A DNA stretch of 58,968 bases from a virus: IMG/VR virus record IMGVR_UViG_3300037071_002299, positions 1-58,968 of that record; one strand, 5' to 3'. Below the pieces are notes generated by a model, which saw only the letters and a list, made by a program, of their open reading frames with translations, was not told the origin of the DNA and made no database searches. The position numbers and the translations under genes are program-made. Shown here piece after piece: positions 9,148 through 18,000 of the stretch; within the stretch, counting starts at the first letter, position 1, and each line of letters opens with the position of its first letter.

Positions 9148-9736
9148 CTTAGGACAGCGCGCCTCGCTCGCCTACCGCAACGCACGGGCTGAGATCGAGG
9201 CAGGGCAAGTGCCAGATAAGTATCGGCGTCTGCTGCCGTACATTCAGGGCCAGCGGGTGCTAGAGATCGGTGCGGCGGAAGGCGTGCTCGGACTGCTGCT
9301 GTCACGCGAGGGCCAAGTCGAGCGAGTGACGGCGCTCGAGCTGCGCGAAGACCGGCACCGGGAGGGTCAGCGCCTGCAGCGGGTCTGGGCGGAGCGCGGC
9401 TTCGATGTAAGCCGCTGCCTGATGGTACAGGGCGACATCCGCGAGCACCTGCACCTGCTCGAGGTCACCGATACGCTGGTGGCGGTGCGCTCGATCTATT
9501 ATCTGCGCGCGGAAGCACAGTCAGTTATGGAGGTGGCTGCGCGTCGGGTGCGTCGCGTGGTGTTGTGCGGCAACGCTGGCCGGCAAGCCCAGTACCGCTC
9601 GCAGCCGAGCAGTGAGCTCGGTCGGTTCAATTACCTGGCCGCCATCGATGGCATGAAATGGCTGTTGACGGGCGCGGGTTATCAGATCGCCGCGGTGATC
9701 AGTAGTGGCGATCCTATCGTGGTGGGCATCCAATGA
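9137..9736 (+). CDS. SAM-dependent methyltransferase, class I
   Basis: 199 residues. Motif I is VLEIGAAEGVLGLLLSREG (about residues 38-56), followed by an acidic motif II (VTALELREDRH). The rest fits a Rossmann-fold methyltransferase, and the product ends DPIVVGIQ. The substrate cannot be read from the sequence. It overlaps both neighbours in the cassette; small-molecule or sugar methylation would fit the glycosyltransferase-like gene downstream. Confidence 0.78.
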   Translation: MPNDLGQRASLAYRNARAEIEAGQVPDKYRRLLPYIQGQRVLEIGAAEGVLGLLLSREGQVERVTALELREDRHREGQRLQRVWAERGFDVSRCLMVQGDIREHLHLLEVTDTLVAVRSIYYLRAEAQSVMEVAARRVRRVVLCGNAGRQAQYRSQPSSELGRFNYLAAIDGMKWLLTGAGYQIAAVISSGDPIVVGIQ

Positions 9737-11097
9737 CGGTCGTCTTGCGAGTCTCGCCGCAGGACGTGACGCACAAGCTCTCGTGCGATCTCTTTGAGAC
9801 CGAGGCGGCGGAGTGGGGCGATAAGACCTACATGCCGATCGAGCAGACGATCAAGCACCGCTCGATCGTCGCTCGTTACGTCGAGGGGCGCGCGTGGGAG
9901 GAGACGGAACTGTTCACCAACATCTACACGCGCCGCTTCGCGGCCGGCGAGCATGTGCGCGGCTGCTCGACGATGGCGGGATTGCTGCAGCAGTACCGCA
10001 CACGGGTCGATCACATGTACGCCGACATGCAGAAGCACGGGTATCGCGACGACGCCGATGACCTGATCCCGGTGGTGATCGCACCCGACGGGACGCTCAC
10101 GCTTGGCAACCAGGGCAACCACCGGCTCGCCATTGCCAAGGTGCTCAACATCCCGAAAATCGCCGTCAGGGTGTGCGGCCGACTCGACTCAATCCGCTGC
10201 CCGGTGGAACCGGCGACGTTCCAACCGGTGCTGCACGACGGAGCACGGGAGATCCCGGCGATGACCACGCCGGCCGAGCGGGTGGCGTACTACGAACTGG
10301 CGAAAGCGCAGGCGGCGCTCGGCGCGGTCGTCGAACTCGGCACTTGGCTCGGGGCGGCGACGGTGTTCATGGCGGCCGGTGTGCGTGATGCGGACACTCG
10401 CCGCCCAATGCACTCCTACGACCGCTTCAAGTGGAAGCCGATCCATGAGTACAAGGCGGGGCATCCGCTGCGCTGCTCGATGATCGAGCAGGTGAAGCGC
10501 AACTTGGGTCCGCTCGCCGCGCTGGTGCAGCTGCACAAGATCGAGATCACCGACGCGAAGTGGCTGGGCGGGCCGATCGGGCTGCTGGTGGCGGACGGAC
10601 CGAAGCACGCGGGAGACGTGGTGCGCACGCTCGGGATCTTCGGACCCGAGCTTGTCGTCGGCAGTTGTACGGCGTGGCAGGATTTTGCGTACTTCCCGGC
10701 TTACGAGCTGCCGGTGTGCTTTGAGCGACTCGAGCAGGCGGGCGTGGTGTCATTTGTGCGCGGCGTGTTTCCCGGCACCACTGCTGTGTTGCGCATTGAG
10801 AAACACATCAGTCGCAAGCTCGCACACTCCATCAAGGTGAGTGACATCAAGACGACCGAGATCCTGCCGATCTGGGAAAAGTGGAGCGCGCGGCTGCCCG
10901 AGGAGATGCGCCCGCGGTTCATGTGTGGAGCGGCGCTCTTTCTGCACGACCGTGGCGAGCAGGCGCAGGCGGCCGCACTCTTCAAGGCGCTGCTCGCGGA
11001 GTACACCGAGGACATCGCATCGAAGTGGGAATACTTCAAGAACAAGAAACCGGAGATGCTGCGGCGCTATCCGGCCATCGCGGCCGAATTGTCATGA
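9733..11097 (+). CDS. ParB-like domain fused to a methyltransferase-like domain
   Basis: 454 residues in two parts. The N-terminal ~175 residues resemble the ParB/sulfiredoxin-like fold, with APDGTLTLGNQGNHRLAIAKVL carrying the conserved G-x-HR. From about residue 190 there is a class I methyltransferase-like domain (VVELGTWLGAATVFMAAG, then HSYDRFKW, then LLVADGPKHAGDVV), close in style to the Methyltransf_24 group. The C-terminus (about 380-454) is helical. The ParB-like part may be a nucleotide-binding or kinase-like module here rather than a partition protein. The role in the cassette is unknown. Confidence 0.7.
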   Translation: MTVVLRVSPQDVTHKLSCDLFETEAAEWGDKTYMPIEQTIKHRSIVARYVEGRAWEETELFTNIYTRRFAAGEHVRGCSTMAGLLQQYRTRVDHMYADMQKHGYRDDADDLIPVVIAPDGTLTLGNQGNHRLAIAKVLNIPKIAVRVCGRLDSIRCPVEPATFQPVLHDGAREIPAMTTPAERVAYYELAKAQAALGAVVELGTWLGAATVFMAAGVRDADTRRPMHSYDRFKWKPIHEYKAGHPLRCSMIEQVKRNLGPLAALVQLHKIEITDAKWLGGPIGLLVADGPKHAGDVVRTLGIFGPELVVGSCTAWQDFAYFPAYELPVCFERLEQAGVVSFVRGVFPGTTAVLRIEKHISRKLAHSIKVSDIKTTEILPIWEKWSARLPEEMRPRFMCGAALFLHDRGEQAQAAALFKALLAEYTEDIASKWEYFKNKKPEMLRRYPAIAAELS

Positions 11098-11834
11098 TGC
11101 TCACCCCGGAGGAACTGGCCGAGCTGCCGCCGAAGGCGAGGCGTGACTTGGAGATCGTCGATCTCTATCTCGAGCACGACTACCTCACCGCGTATGCGCT
11201 GCACACCGCGCAACGGATTGTGCATGAAGGGTACGAGGCCGCGGCAGGGGCGGATGCGAGCCGTGACAACTGGGACAGCCACGGCAACCTGCAGCGGGAT
11301 TTCCTGCTCAACATGGGGCTGCAGCCGCACCACCGGCTGCTCGAGGTCGGCTGTGGGGCGGGACGGCTTGCACGCAAGATCGTGCCGTACCTCGGACGCG
11401 GGCAGTATCACGGCGTCGACCTTTCGGAGGCGGCTGTTGAATCAGCCATTGAATTGTCGGTCAGCGAAGGCTGGAGTCACCACGATCCGCAGTTCTATGT
11501 CGGGCAGGTCGCGGATCTCCGGGCCGGCTCTTTCCAATTCGCTTGGGCGCACTCGGTTACCACGCATTTACCACCGACACTGATCACAAATCTCTTTTCC
11601 CAGGTGGCAGCCGCGATGGTCGGCAATGGGGTCTTCTACTGGACGTACCTGCCCGCGGAGCGTGACGAGCGATACGGGCTGACGCAGTTCCGTACCACGG
11701 TGGCGACGCTGCGCAGGTGCGCCGAGGATGCGGGGCTCACCTTTGACGAGGTGCCCGACTGGGTGCGGCTTGCTGGCTACAAGCCCGGTCGCTGGAGCTA
11801 CGGGCAAAGCATTGCGGTGAGCCGGCGTGCATAA
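11094..11834 (+). CDS. SAM-dependent methyltransferase, class I
   Basis: 246 residues. The core is LLEVGCGAGRLARKIVPYLG (motif I) with YHGVDLSEAAVESAIE (motif II) and FAWAHSVTTHLPP (motif IV region), a typical UbiE/Methyltransf_11-like domain. The N-terminal 80 residues are helical. Two adjacent ATGs at 11094 and 11097 overlap the previous stop. It is the second clear methyltransferase of the cassette and is distinct in sequence from the one at 9137. Confidence 0.85.
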   Translation: MMLTPEELAELPPKARRDLEIVDLYLEHDYLTAYALHTAQRIVHEGYEAAAGADASRDNWDSHGNLQRDFLLNMGLQPHHRLLEVGCGAGRLARKIVPYLGRGQYHGVDLSEAAVESAIELSVSEGWSHHDPQFYVGQVADLRAGSFQFAWAHSVTTHLPPTLITNLFSQVAAAMVGNGVFYWTYLPAERDERYGLTQFRTTVATLRRCAEDAGLTFDEVPDWVRLAGYKPGRWSYGQSIAVSRRA

Positions 11835-12573
11835 GCTGACGGTCGCGTGCTGGAAGTGGCGTTCTGCGCCCGGCTATCGCTCGACCTTCACCGCGCAGCA
11901 TGTCAACACGCTGCGCAGCATGGTGGCGCGGCATTACGCGAAGCCGCACGATTTTGTCTGTATCACGGATGATCCGGCCGGCATCGACGGGGATGTCCGG
12001 ATCGTTCCAATCTGGGACGACCACAAGAATCTCCGCGGGCCGAATGGGGTCAACTGCTATCGTCGTTTGAAGGCGTTCTCGGTGGAAGCAGCGGATCTCA
12101 TCGGCCCACGGTTCGTCTCACTGGATCTGGATGCGGTCGTCACGGACGATCTGACACCACTGTGGGACCGGCCGGAAGAGTTCGTCATCTGGGGCGATAC
12201 CGCGCGCGGCACGCCGTACAACGGCAGCATGTTCCTGCTGACCGCAGGCACGCGCACGCGCGTCTGGGAGACGTTCGATCCGCAGAAGTCGCCGGCCGCC
12301 GCCAAAGCGCGCGGCTACATCGGCAGCGACCAAGCGTGGATCGGCGCGTGTCTCGGTCCGCACGAGCGCAAGTGGTCGATACTCGACGGCGTGTATTCGT
12401 ACCGGGTACACATTGCGCAGGAACTGAGGAACTCACGCTTTGAGCGACCGCCGCCGGGTCGTCCGCACATCCTGCCCGGCAACGCGCGCATTGTCCTCTT
12501 TCATGGCCGGCACGACCCGTGGCATCCGCAAGTCCAGAAATTGAATCCGTGGATTACGGACCATTGGAGATAA
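11827..12573 (+). CDS. Glycosyltransferase-like protein (GT8/GT-A style)
   Basis: 248 residues. FVSLDLDAVVTDDLTPLW holds a D-x-D motif in the position seen in GT-A glycosyltransferases of the glycogenin type, followed by PYNGSMFLLTAGTR and YIGSDQAWIGACLG (an SDQ substrate motif), and a late histidine in VLFHGRHDPWH. Sugar transfer to a virion or host molecule is likely; donor and acceptor are unknown. It closes the five-gene cassette, and the next gene (tail component) begins 6 bases later. Confidence 0.78.
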   Translation: MHKLTVACWKWRSAPGYRSTFTAQHVNTLRSMVARHYAKPHDFVCITDDPAGIDGDVRIVPIWDDHKNLRGPNGVNCYRRLKAFSVEAADLIGPRFVSLDLDAVVTDDLTPLWDRPEEFVIWGDTARGTPYNGSMFLLTAGTRTRVWETFDPQKSPAAAKARGYIGSDQAWIGACLGPHERKWSILDGVYSYRVHIAQELRNSRFERPPPGRPHILPGNARIVLFHGRHDPWHPQVQKLNPWITDHWR

Positions 12574-12579
12574 GCACTA

Positions 12580-13140
12580 ATGGCTAAGGTTTCCTTTGAG
12601 GTCGAGATGAAGCAGAGCGGATTGCCGCAGCTCATCAATACGCTCAAGGACTTCCCCGACCGTTTCCAGCAGAAGATCGTGCGGCGTGCCGCACGCCGAG
12701 GCATGAACATCGTCCGCGACGCGGCCCGAACGAAAGCGAAAGCGATCGACGATCCGGCCACGCCGAAGCGGAAAATCTTCAAGAACATCGTCACCAACGA
12801 ATCGGCGCGGCGCGGTCGCGCCATTGGCGGCATCGTGATGAAGGTCGGTGTGCGCGGTGGCGCACTCGCCTATCCATTGATGACCCACGGGCGCGGTGCG
12901 CCGTTTCAGCCACGCCGCAAGCCGCGGGCGAGCGCGAAACCGCCGTCGCCGCATCCCGGTGGCGACACCCGCTACTGGCGGCACCAGGAATTCGGCTGGC
13001 GGCATGTGGGCGGAAAGCACGTCGTCGGACGCAAGTTCATGCTGCAGGCACTGATTGAGAACTCGCAAAAGGTTGCCGACAAGATCGTCCAAGAGATCAA
13101 CATCGGGCTCGACACGCTTTTCAAGGGAGGCCCGCCATGA
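12580..13140 (+). CDS. HK97 gp10-like tail completion protein
   Basis: 186 residues. The opening KVSFEVEMKQSGLPQLINTLKDFP and the following RRAARRGMNIVRDAARTKA are the usual pattern of the HK97-gp10 family of neck proteins. A basic, Pro-rich insertion lies at residues 105-135. It resumes morphogenesis order after the modification cassette and overlaps the next gene (ATGA). Confidence 0.85.
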   Translation: MAKVSFEVEMKQSGLPQLINTLKDFPDRFQQKIVRRAARRGMNIVRDAARTKAKAIDDPATPKRKIFKNIVTNESARRGRAIGGIVMKVGVRGGALAYPLMTHGRGAPFQPRRKPRASAKPPSPHPGGDTRYWRHQEFGWRHVGGKHVVGRKFMLQALIENSQKVADKIVQEINIGLDTLFKGGPP

Positions 13141-13526
13141 TTGGCGTACCGCCGATCTACGAACTCTGCGATGTCGACACGGGTGTGCAAGCCGTGCTGG
13201 GCGGTCCTGATGGCCTGCGCGTGTATCCATTCGGGCATGTGCCGCAGGACAACCCGCCCGAGCCGCGACCGTATGCTGTGTGGCGACGGACGTATGGGGC
13301 ACCCGAGAACACGCTTGGCTGCCCGCCCGATATGGATTACGTCGGCATCGAGGTAATCTGTGTCGGCGATCCGGACACCTGCCGGGAGGCGCACGATGCG
13401 ATCATTCTGGCGATCGAAAGTCACTGTCATGTGGTCGGCCTTGATGACGAGGGGCGCGATCCGGACACGGATGATTACTGGTGTTCGTTCACGGCCGACT
13501 GGTTTGTATCGCGCAACGGAACATGA
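13137..13526 (+). CDS. Tail terminator / DUF3168-like protein
   Basis: 129 residues. The start IYELCDVDTGVQAVLGG and the central VWRRTYGAPENTLGC followed by VGIEVICVGDPDTCREAHD fit DUF3168/gpU-like proteins, which form the ring ending the tail tube. The position between gp10-like and tail tube genes supports this. The ATG overlaps the upstream stop. Confidence 0.78.
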   Translation: MIGVPPIYELCDVDTGVQAVLGGPDGLRVYPFGHVPQDNPPEPRPYAVWRRTYGAPENTLGCPPDMDYVGIEVICVGDPDTCREAHDAIILAIESHCHVVGLDDEGRDPDTDDYWCSFTADWFVSRNGT

Positions 13527-13699
13527 AACCGTACACCTATCGGTTTCACTTCGCGGTGATACGCGCGCTGCGCGGCGTACTCACGGCATGGGAGAAGTGG
13601 GTGGAAGCGGACCATCTGGCGGGCTTGCCAGAGGGTACGCCTGAAGAGGTGATGAAGCTGCTGACGCCGGAACAGCGTCGACCAGACAAGCCACAATAG
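13523..13699 (+). CDS. Small protein before the tail tube gene
   Basis: The product is 58 residues from an ATG overlapping the previous stop. It is helical with several Trp, Arg and His residues (RALRGVLTAWEKWVEADHL). I do not recognise a family. Translational coupling and position make it a likely real tail-operon gene. Confidence 0.65.
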   Translation: MKPYTYRFHFAVIRALRGVLTAWEKWVEADHLAGLPEGTPEEVMKLLTPEQRRPDKPQ

Positions 13700-13772
13700 T
13701 TTTTAACACTGCCTCGCTCCGTGCCTCGCGCATCTGCGCCGCGCACACATGGCCTCGCAGGAAACAACCTCT

Positions 13773-13803
13773 GACTGCTCGTAGGCGGTCTGTTTTCCTT
13801 TTC
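13773..13803 (+). terminator. Weak terminator before the tail tube gene
   Basis: A short 6-bp stem (GACTGC / GCGGTC, one T-G pair) with a 6-base loop is followed by a T/C-rich run. It may only attenuate transcription. Confidence 0.4.
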
Positions 13804-13817
13804 TGGAGGATTGAGCA

Positions 13818-14285
13818 ATGGCTGTAAAAACCCAAGGCACCGAACTTTATTTCATCGACCCCGATTCAACCGAGGTCGTGAAGATCGGCTGCCCGACGAC
13901 GATCACCGGCATCGGCGCTGCGCGCGACCAGATCGAGACCACCTGTCTCGATTCGGAAGGCCGCACGTACGAAGCCGGCATGCCGACGCCCGGCACGGCG
14001 AACTTCACCATTCAGGCGGACCCGGCTGATCCGAGCCACATCCGTCTGCATGAGTTGTACCGCGAGGGGACGACACTCGACTTTGCGCTCGGCTGGTCGG
14101 ACGGCACTGGCATCGTACCGACGGCGGATTCGTCGGGATTCACCCTGCCGACGACGCGGTCGTGGATCAGTTTCACCGGGTACGTCACGGACTTCCCGTT
14201 CGACTTTGCACTGAACTCGGTCGTGACATCGAATCTGGGAATCCAGGTGTCCGACTTCCCGCATTGGATTCCCAAGTCGACCTAG
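13818..14285 (+). CDS. Major tail tube protein
   Basis: 155 residues. MAVKTQGTELYFIDPDSTEV, the middle TPGTANFTIQADPADPSHIRLHELY and the all-beta profile match lambda-gpV-like tail tube proteins. TGGAGGATT gives a good ribosome site before ATG 13818. It has its own 118-base upstream gap, as is common for a highly expressed tube gene, and the tail chaperones follow. Confidence 0.87.
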   Translation: MAVKTQGTELYFIDPDSTEVVKIGCPTTITGIGAARDQIETTCLDSEGRTYEAGMPTPGTANFTIQADPADPSHIRLHELYREGTTLDFALGWSDGTGIVPTADSSGFTLPTTRSWISFTGYVTDFPFDFALNSVVTSNLGIQVSDFPHWIPKST

Positions 14286-14306
14286 ACAGGTCAAGCGAGG
14301 TAACTG

Positions 14307-14693
14307 ATGGATCTGAAACAACTGCAAGAGTTGGGTGGCTTCGTCCCGAAGCTGCCGATCAAGCGCCCCGTGACGTGGCAGCCGGTCAACGACGACGGCA
14401 CGCCGAAGGGCGACGAGCTCACGTTCGATGTCTTCATCCGGAAGCTGTCGTTCGGTGCGCTCGAGCGATTGTTCGACGACAAGCAGCCGATCGATCGGCA
14501 GCGCATGTCGGCCTACATCGCCGATGCGGTATCGCTCGGGGACGAGGGCAAACAGAGAATCAGTTACCAGCAGGCTATGGAGCTGGAGCCGACGCTCGCC
14601 ACGGCGCTGATGAACGCCGTCGGCGAGGTGAACAGCGTCAAGAAGCAGGAAGTGAAAACCAACGGGGAGGCTGAACCGGAAGCAAAAAACTAA
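14307..14693 (+). CDS. Tail assembly chaperone, short form (gpG-like)
   Basis: 128 residues. It stands between tail tube and tape measure, where gpG-type chaperones sit, and its sequence (MDLKQLQELGGFVPKLPIKRPVTW...) is acidic and helical at the C-terminus. The frame ends exactly on the slippery heptamer at 14684-14690, giving a short product and, by -1 frameshift, a longer G-T product. The chaperone binds the tape measure and recruits tube subunits. Confidence 0.85.
   Translation: MDLKQLQELGGFVPKLPIKRPVTWQPVNDDGTPKGDELTFDVFIRKLSFGALERLFDDKQPIDRQRMSAYIADAVSLGDEGKQRISYQQAMELEPTLATALMNAVGEVNSVKKQEVKTNGEAEPEAKN
14684..14690 (+). promoter_or_regulatory. Programmed -1 frameshift site (A AAA AAC)
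   Basis: The last sense codons are GCA AAA AAC followed by TAA. A AAA AAC is a canonical X XXY YYZ slippery heptamer. A -1 shift reads on as CTA ACA CCC GCC into the frame that ends at 15013. Its position at the junction of the two tail chaperone genes matches lambda G/GT. Confidence 0.92.
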
Positions 14694-15013
14694 CACCCGC
14701 CGAACGCGAGGAGGCATCACGGGATTTCTGGTGCGAAATGGTGATGGCCGGCGTCGGCGGGAAGACGGTCGAAGAGGCGAAGGACCGCCTCACCTTTTGG
14801 GAGGTACAGGAATTCTGGATTCCGTACCAGAGCAGGCACGGGTCGTTCAACAGCACCGAGCGGATGGAGTTGGGTTTCGCCCAACTCTGCCGACTGGTGA
14901 ATCACGCGGCCGGCGGCCATGCGCGGCTGGAGGATTTCCTGCCGCGTAGAGAGGGCGAGCAACACGGGACACCGGAGCAAGTGATGGCAATCCTGATGGG
15001 CAAGAGGACGTAA
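14690..15013 (+). CDS. Tail chaperone frameshift extension (gpT-like)
   Basis: This frame is probably translated only after the -1 shift at 14684-14690, giving a G-T fusion of about 235 residues. The extension reads LTPAEREEASRDFWCEMVMAG, then FWEVQEFWIPYQSRHG and a helical tail ending ILMGKRT. Independent starts (GTG 14735, ATG 14738) have no convincing ribosome site. It ends immediately before the tape measure ATG. Confidence 0.85.
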   Translation, partial: LTPAEREEASRDFWCEMVMAGVGGKTVEEAKDRLTFWEVQEFWIPYQSRHGSFNSTERMELGFAQLCRLVNHAAGGHARLEDFLPRREGEQHGTPEQVMAILMGKRT

Positions 15014-18000
15014 ATGGCAACTCGCGGCTTGGGCACACTCACGCTGGACCTGCTCTTAAAGGTCGGCGGTTTCAAGCAGGGCATGACCGAAGCAGAGCGC
15101 GCGGCTGAGCGTGCGATGCGTGCCATCACAGAGAGCGCGAGACGTGCGTCCAAGGACGTCAATCAATCCTTCAGCGGTGGTGTCAAGGTCGAGGGCCTGC
15201 AGAAGGCGGCACGGATTGTTCAGACGGAACTGAAGAAGACCGAGGATTCGGTCAAGGCGGTCAAGGCGACGTTCGGGGATGTGGGGTTCCGCATCCCCGG
15301 ATTGCGCCAGGCGGAAATCGAGGCGCGGAAGCTCAACGAGGCGATGGCGCTGCTGCGGGAGCGCACGGCGCAACTGCTACAGGCAGGGTTCGGCGAGCGG
15401 GTGGCGGCGCAAGTCGCCACGCCACTCGAGCTCTACCGCAAGCAGGTTGAGTTGCTGAATTTCGCCGCCGCGCAGGGCGTCATCAACCAGCAGACCTTCA
15501 GCCGGGCACTGCACTCAACGACGCAGGCGTTCATTGCTGGCACGCCGGCCATGCAGCGATGGAATCTACTGGTTGAGGAAGGCAAGCGGCTCATGGCGGC
15601 CAACGTCGGGCCGCAGGATGCGTTCCGCAATCGCTTCAAGGAACTGACGCAACTCGCGCTCTCCGGGCAGATCACGCCCGAGGTGCGCACCTCCGAGATC
15701 GCCAAGGAGAAGGCGATCCGCGACAGCTTGACGGGCGTCACGGCCGAGAACAATCGTCTCGATACCGAAGCCAAGCGCATCAAGGAATCGCAGATCCCGC
15801 CGCAGCGTGAATACAACGAAGCGATGGCGCTGACGCAGAAGTTGCTCGACACGCAGCGCATCGATCAAGCGGAATTCAACACCGAGGCACAGCGACTCAA
15901 GGCCATCCTCGATGCCAGTAATCCGGCTCAACAGGAGCAGAACCGGCTGATGGCGGAGGCGGCGAAGCTCGCTGCACGGCTGCAAGATCCGCTGATCCAG
16001 TATCAGCAGCGACTGAAAGAAATCGCTGCGATGAAGATCGCCGCACCGGATCTGGTCAGTGATGAGATCGAAACCGCTGCGATCAAGGAGGCCGAGGACG
16101 CCTACAACAAACTCAATCCGGAGATTCAGGAGAACCTCCGCCTTGAGAAAGAGGCGGCGGCGATCAAGGCGGCGAACACGACTGCGCAGGAACGCTACGA
16201 CGCAGCGATTGCCCACTCCGCTTCGTTGATCGGCAAGGTCGGTTTCACGCAGGCCGATCACAACCGCGAAATCGCACGGCAGAAAGCCATTCTCGATGCG
16301 AGCAATCCGGCGCTGCAGGAGCACGCGCGCCTGATGGCCGAGGGTGCGCGTGCGACGAAGACGCACATGTCGGCGCAGGAGCAGCTCGACGCGGCCATCG
16401 CGCACGCCGATAAACTGCTCGCCACCTACGACGCGACGCTCAAGCGCACGGCGATCGATCAGCAGACGCACACCCGTATGGTGGCTGCGGCGCGTGCCGA
16501 ATTCGATCGCGCGTCACAGAGTACGCAGAAATTGAGCGGGCGCTTCTTGGAGTTTTCCAAGCTCCTGAATCGCGGGTTTGGCCTGCAGTCGTTTGTGGCA
16601 CAGGCCCTGTCGATCTTCGCCATCATCAATCTGGTACGTTCGATCATCCAGATCACCGATGAGTTGAAGCTGCTGGAGAACCGGCTGAGGCTGGTCACGC
16701 ACAGCACCAGCGATCTCGTACGCACACAGAAAGAACTGTTTGAGGTCGCACAGCGCACGCGGCAGGAATATACCGGCGTCACGGATCTCTACATCCGACT
16801 GGCGCAGGCCAGCAGTGAACTCGGTGCCACGCAGCAGGAATTGATCGCCGTCACAGAAGCGACAGGCAACGCGCTTGCTATCGCCGGTACAGGGGCGGAG
16901 CGCGCCAGAGGCGTACTGATCCAGCTCACACAGGGTCTTGGCGGCGGCACGTTCCGCGCTGAGGAATTCAACTCGGTGCTTGAGGGGGCCGCGCCGCTGG
17001 TCCGCATCGTTGCAAAACACATCGATCGTTTTGCCGGCAGTGTGCAGGCCCTGCGCAAAGAGGTGCGCGAAGGCACCGTGACATCAAAGGAGTTCTTCGA
17101 TGCCATCCGCGATGGCTCTGAAGAACTGTCGAAACAGGTGGCGTCGACGCCGGTCACGATCAGTCAGGCGTTTACCCAACTGAAAAATGTTTTCCAGCAG
17201 GCGGTGCTCGGCACCGATATGCAGCCGCTCGTAAAGGGCATTCTCGACCTGAAGGTGCTACTGGAAGATCCGCAGTTCCAGCAAGCGTTGGTGGACTTCG
17301 TCAACTTGCTGCTGACCGCCGGCGGCGCGGTTCTGCGCACGGGCGAACACTTTGCGCAACTCGCGCTGGAGTTGAAGCAGAGCATCGCCTATGCCAAGGG
17401 CGAGCTGAGCGAGATCGAGGTGCTGGAGGCGAAAATTCAGCGGGTTGGGTTCACATTGCGGCAGGCCCAGCGAGGAGGGTTCCTCGAGAGCGGCGACATC
17501 ACGGCCATCGGTCTCAGTGTCGAAGGTCTGACTGCGAAGCTGGAGCGTCTGCGTAAAGAACTTGAGTTGCTGAAAGGCCAGGAACTCAGTGAGATCGTCA
17601 TCACGGCGAAGTCCATTGAGGCGCCCGTCGCGCCGATTGGTGATCCGAAGGCTCTCGAGCAGATCCGCAAGCAAATTGAGGCACTGGAGCAGCAGCGCGT
17701 GCTGCTCGGCAAGAATGCCGCGGCGACGATGGCGTATCGCATCGCGGTCGGTGATCTGAGAGAGACGTTTCAGAAAGCTGCCCCTGACGCGGAGGACTTG
17801 AAGGGCGCCCTGATTGCGGCTGCGGCGGCGCTCGAGCAGGAAACTGCCGTGCAGAGCGTCAAGAACTCGATCGAGGCTCTGCAACGCCAAGCGGCGGTGC
17901 TCAATCTCACGGAAAAGGAGGCGTTTGAATATAACCTGACGCAGGGCGAGCAGGCCGATCAGCTGGAAAGAACCGGTAAGGCGCAGGCGGGGTTGACCGA

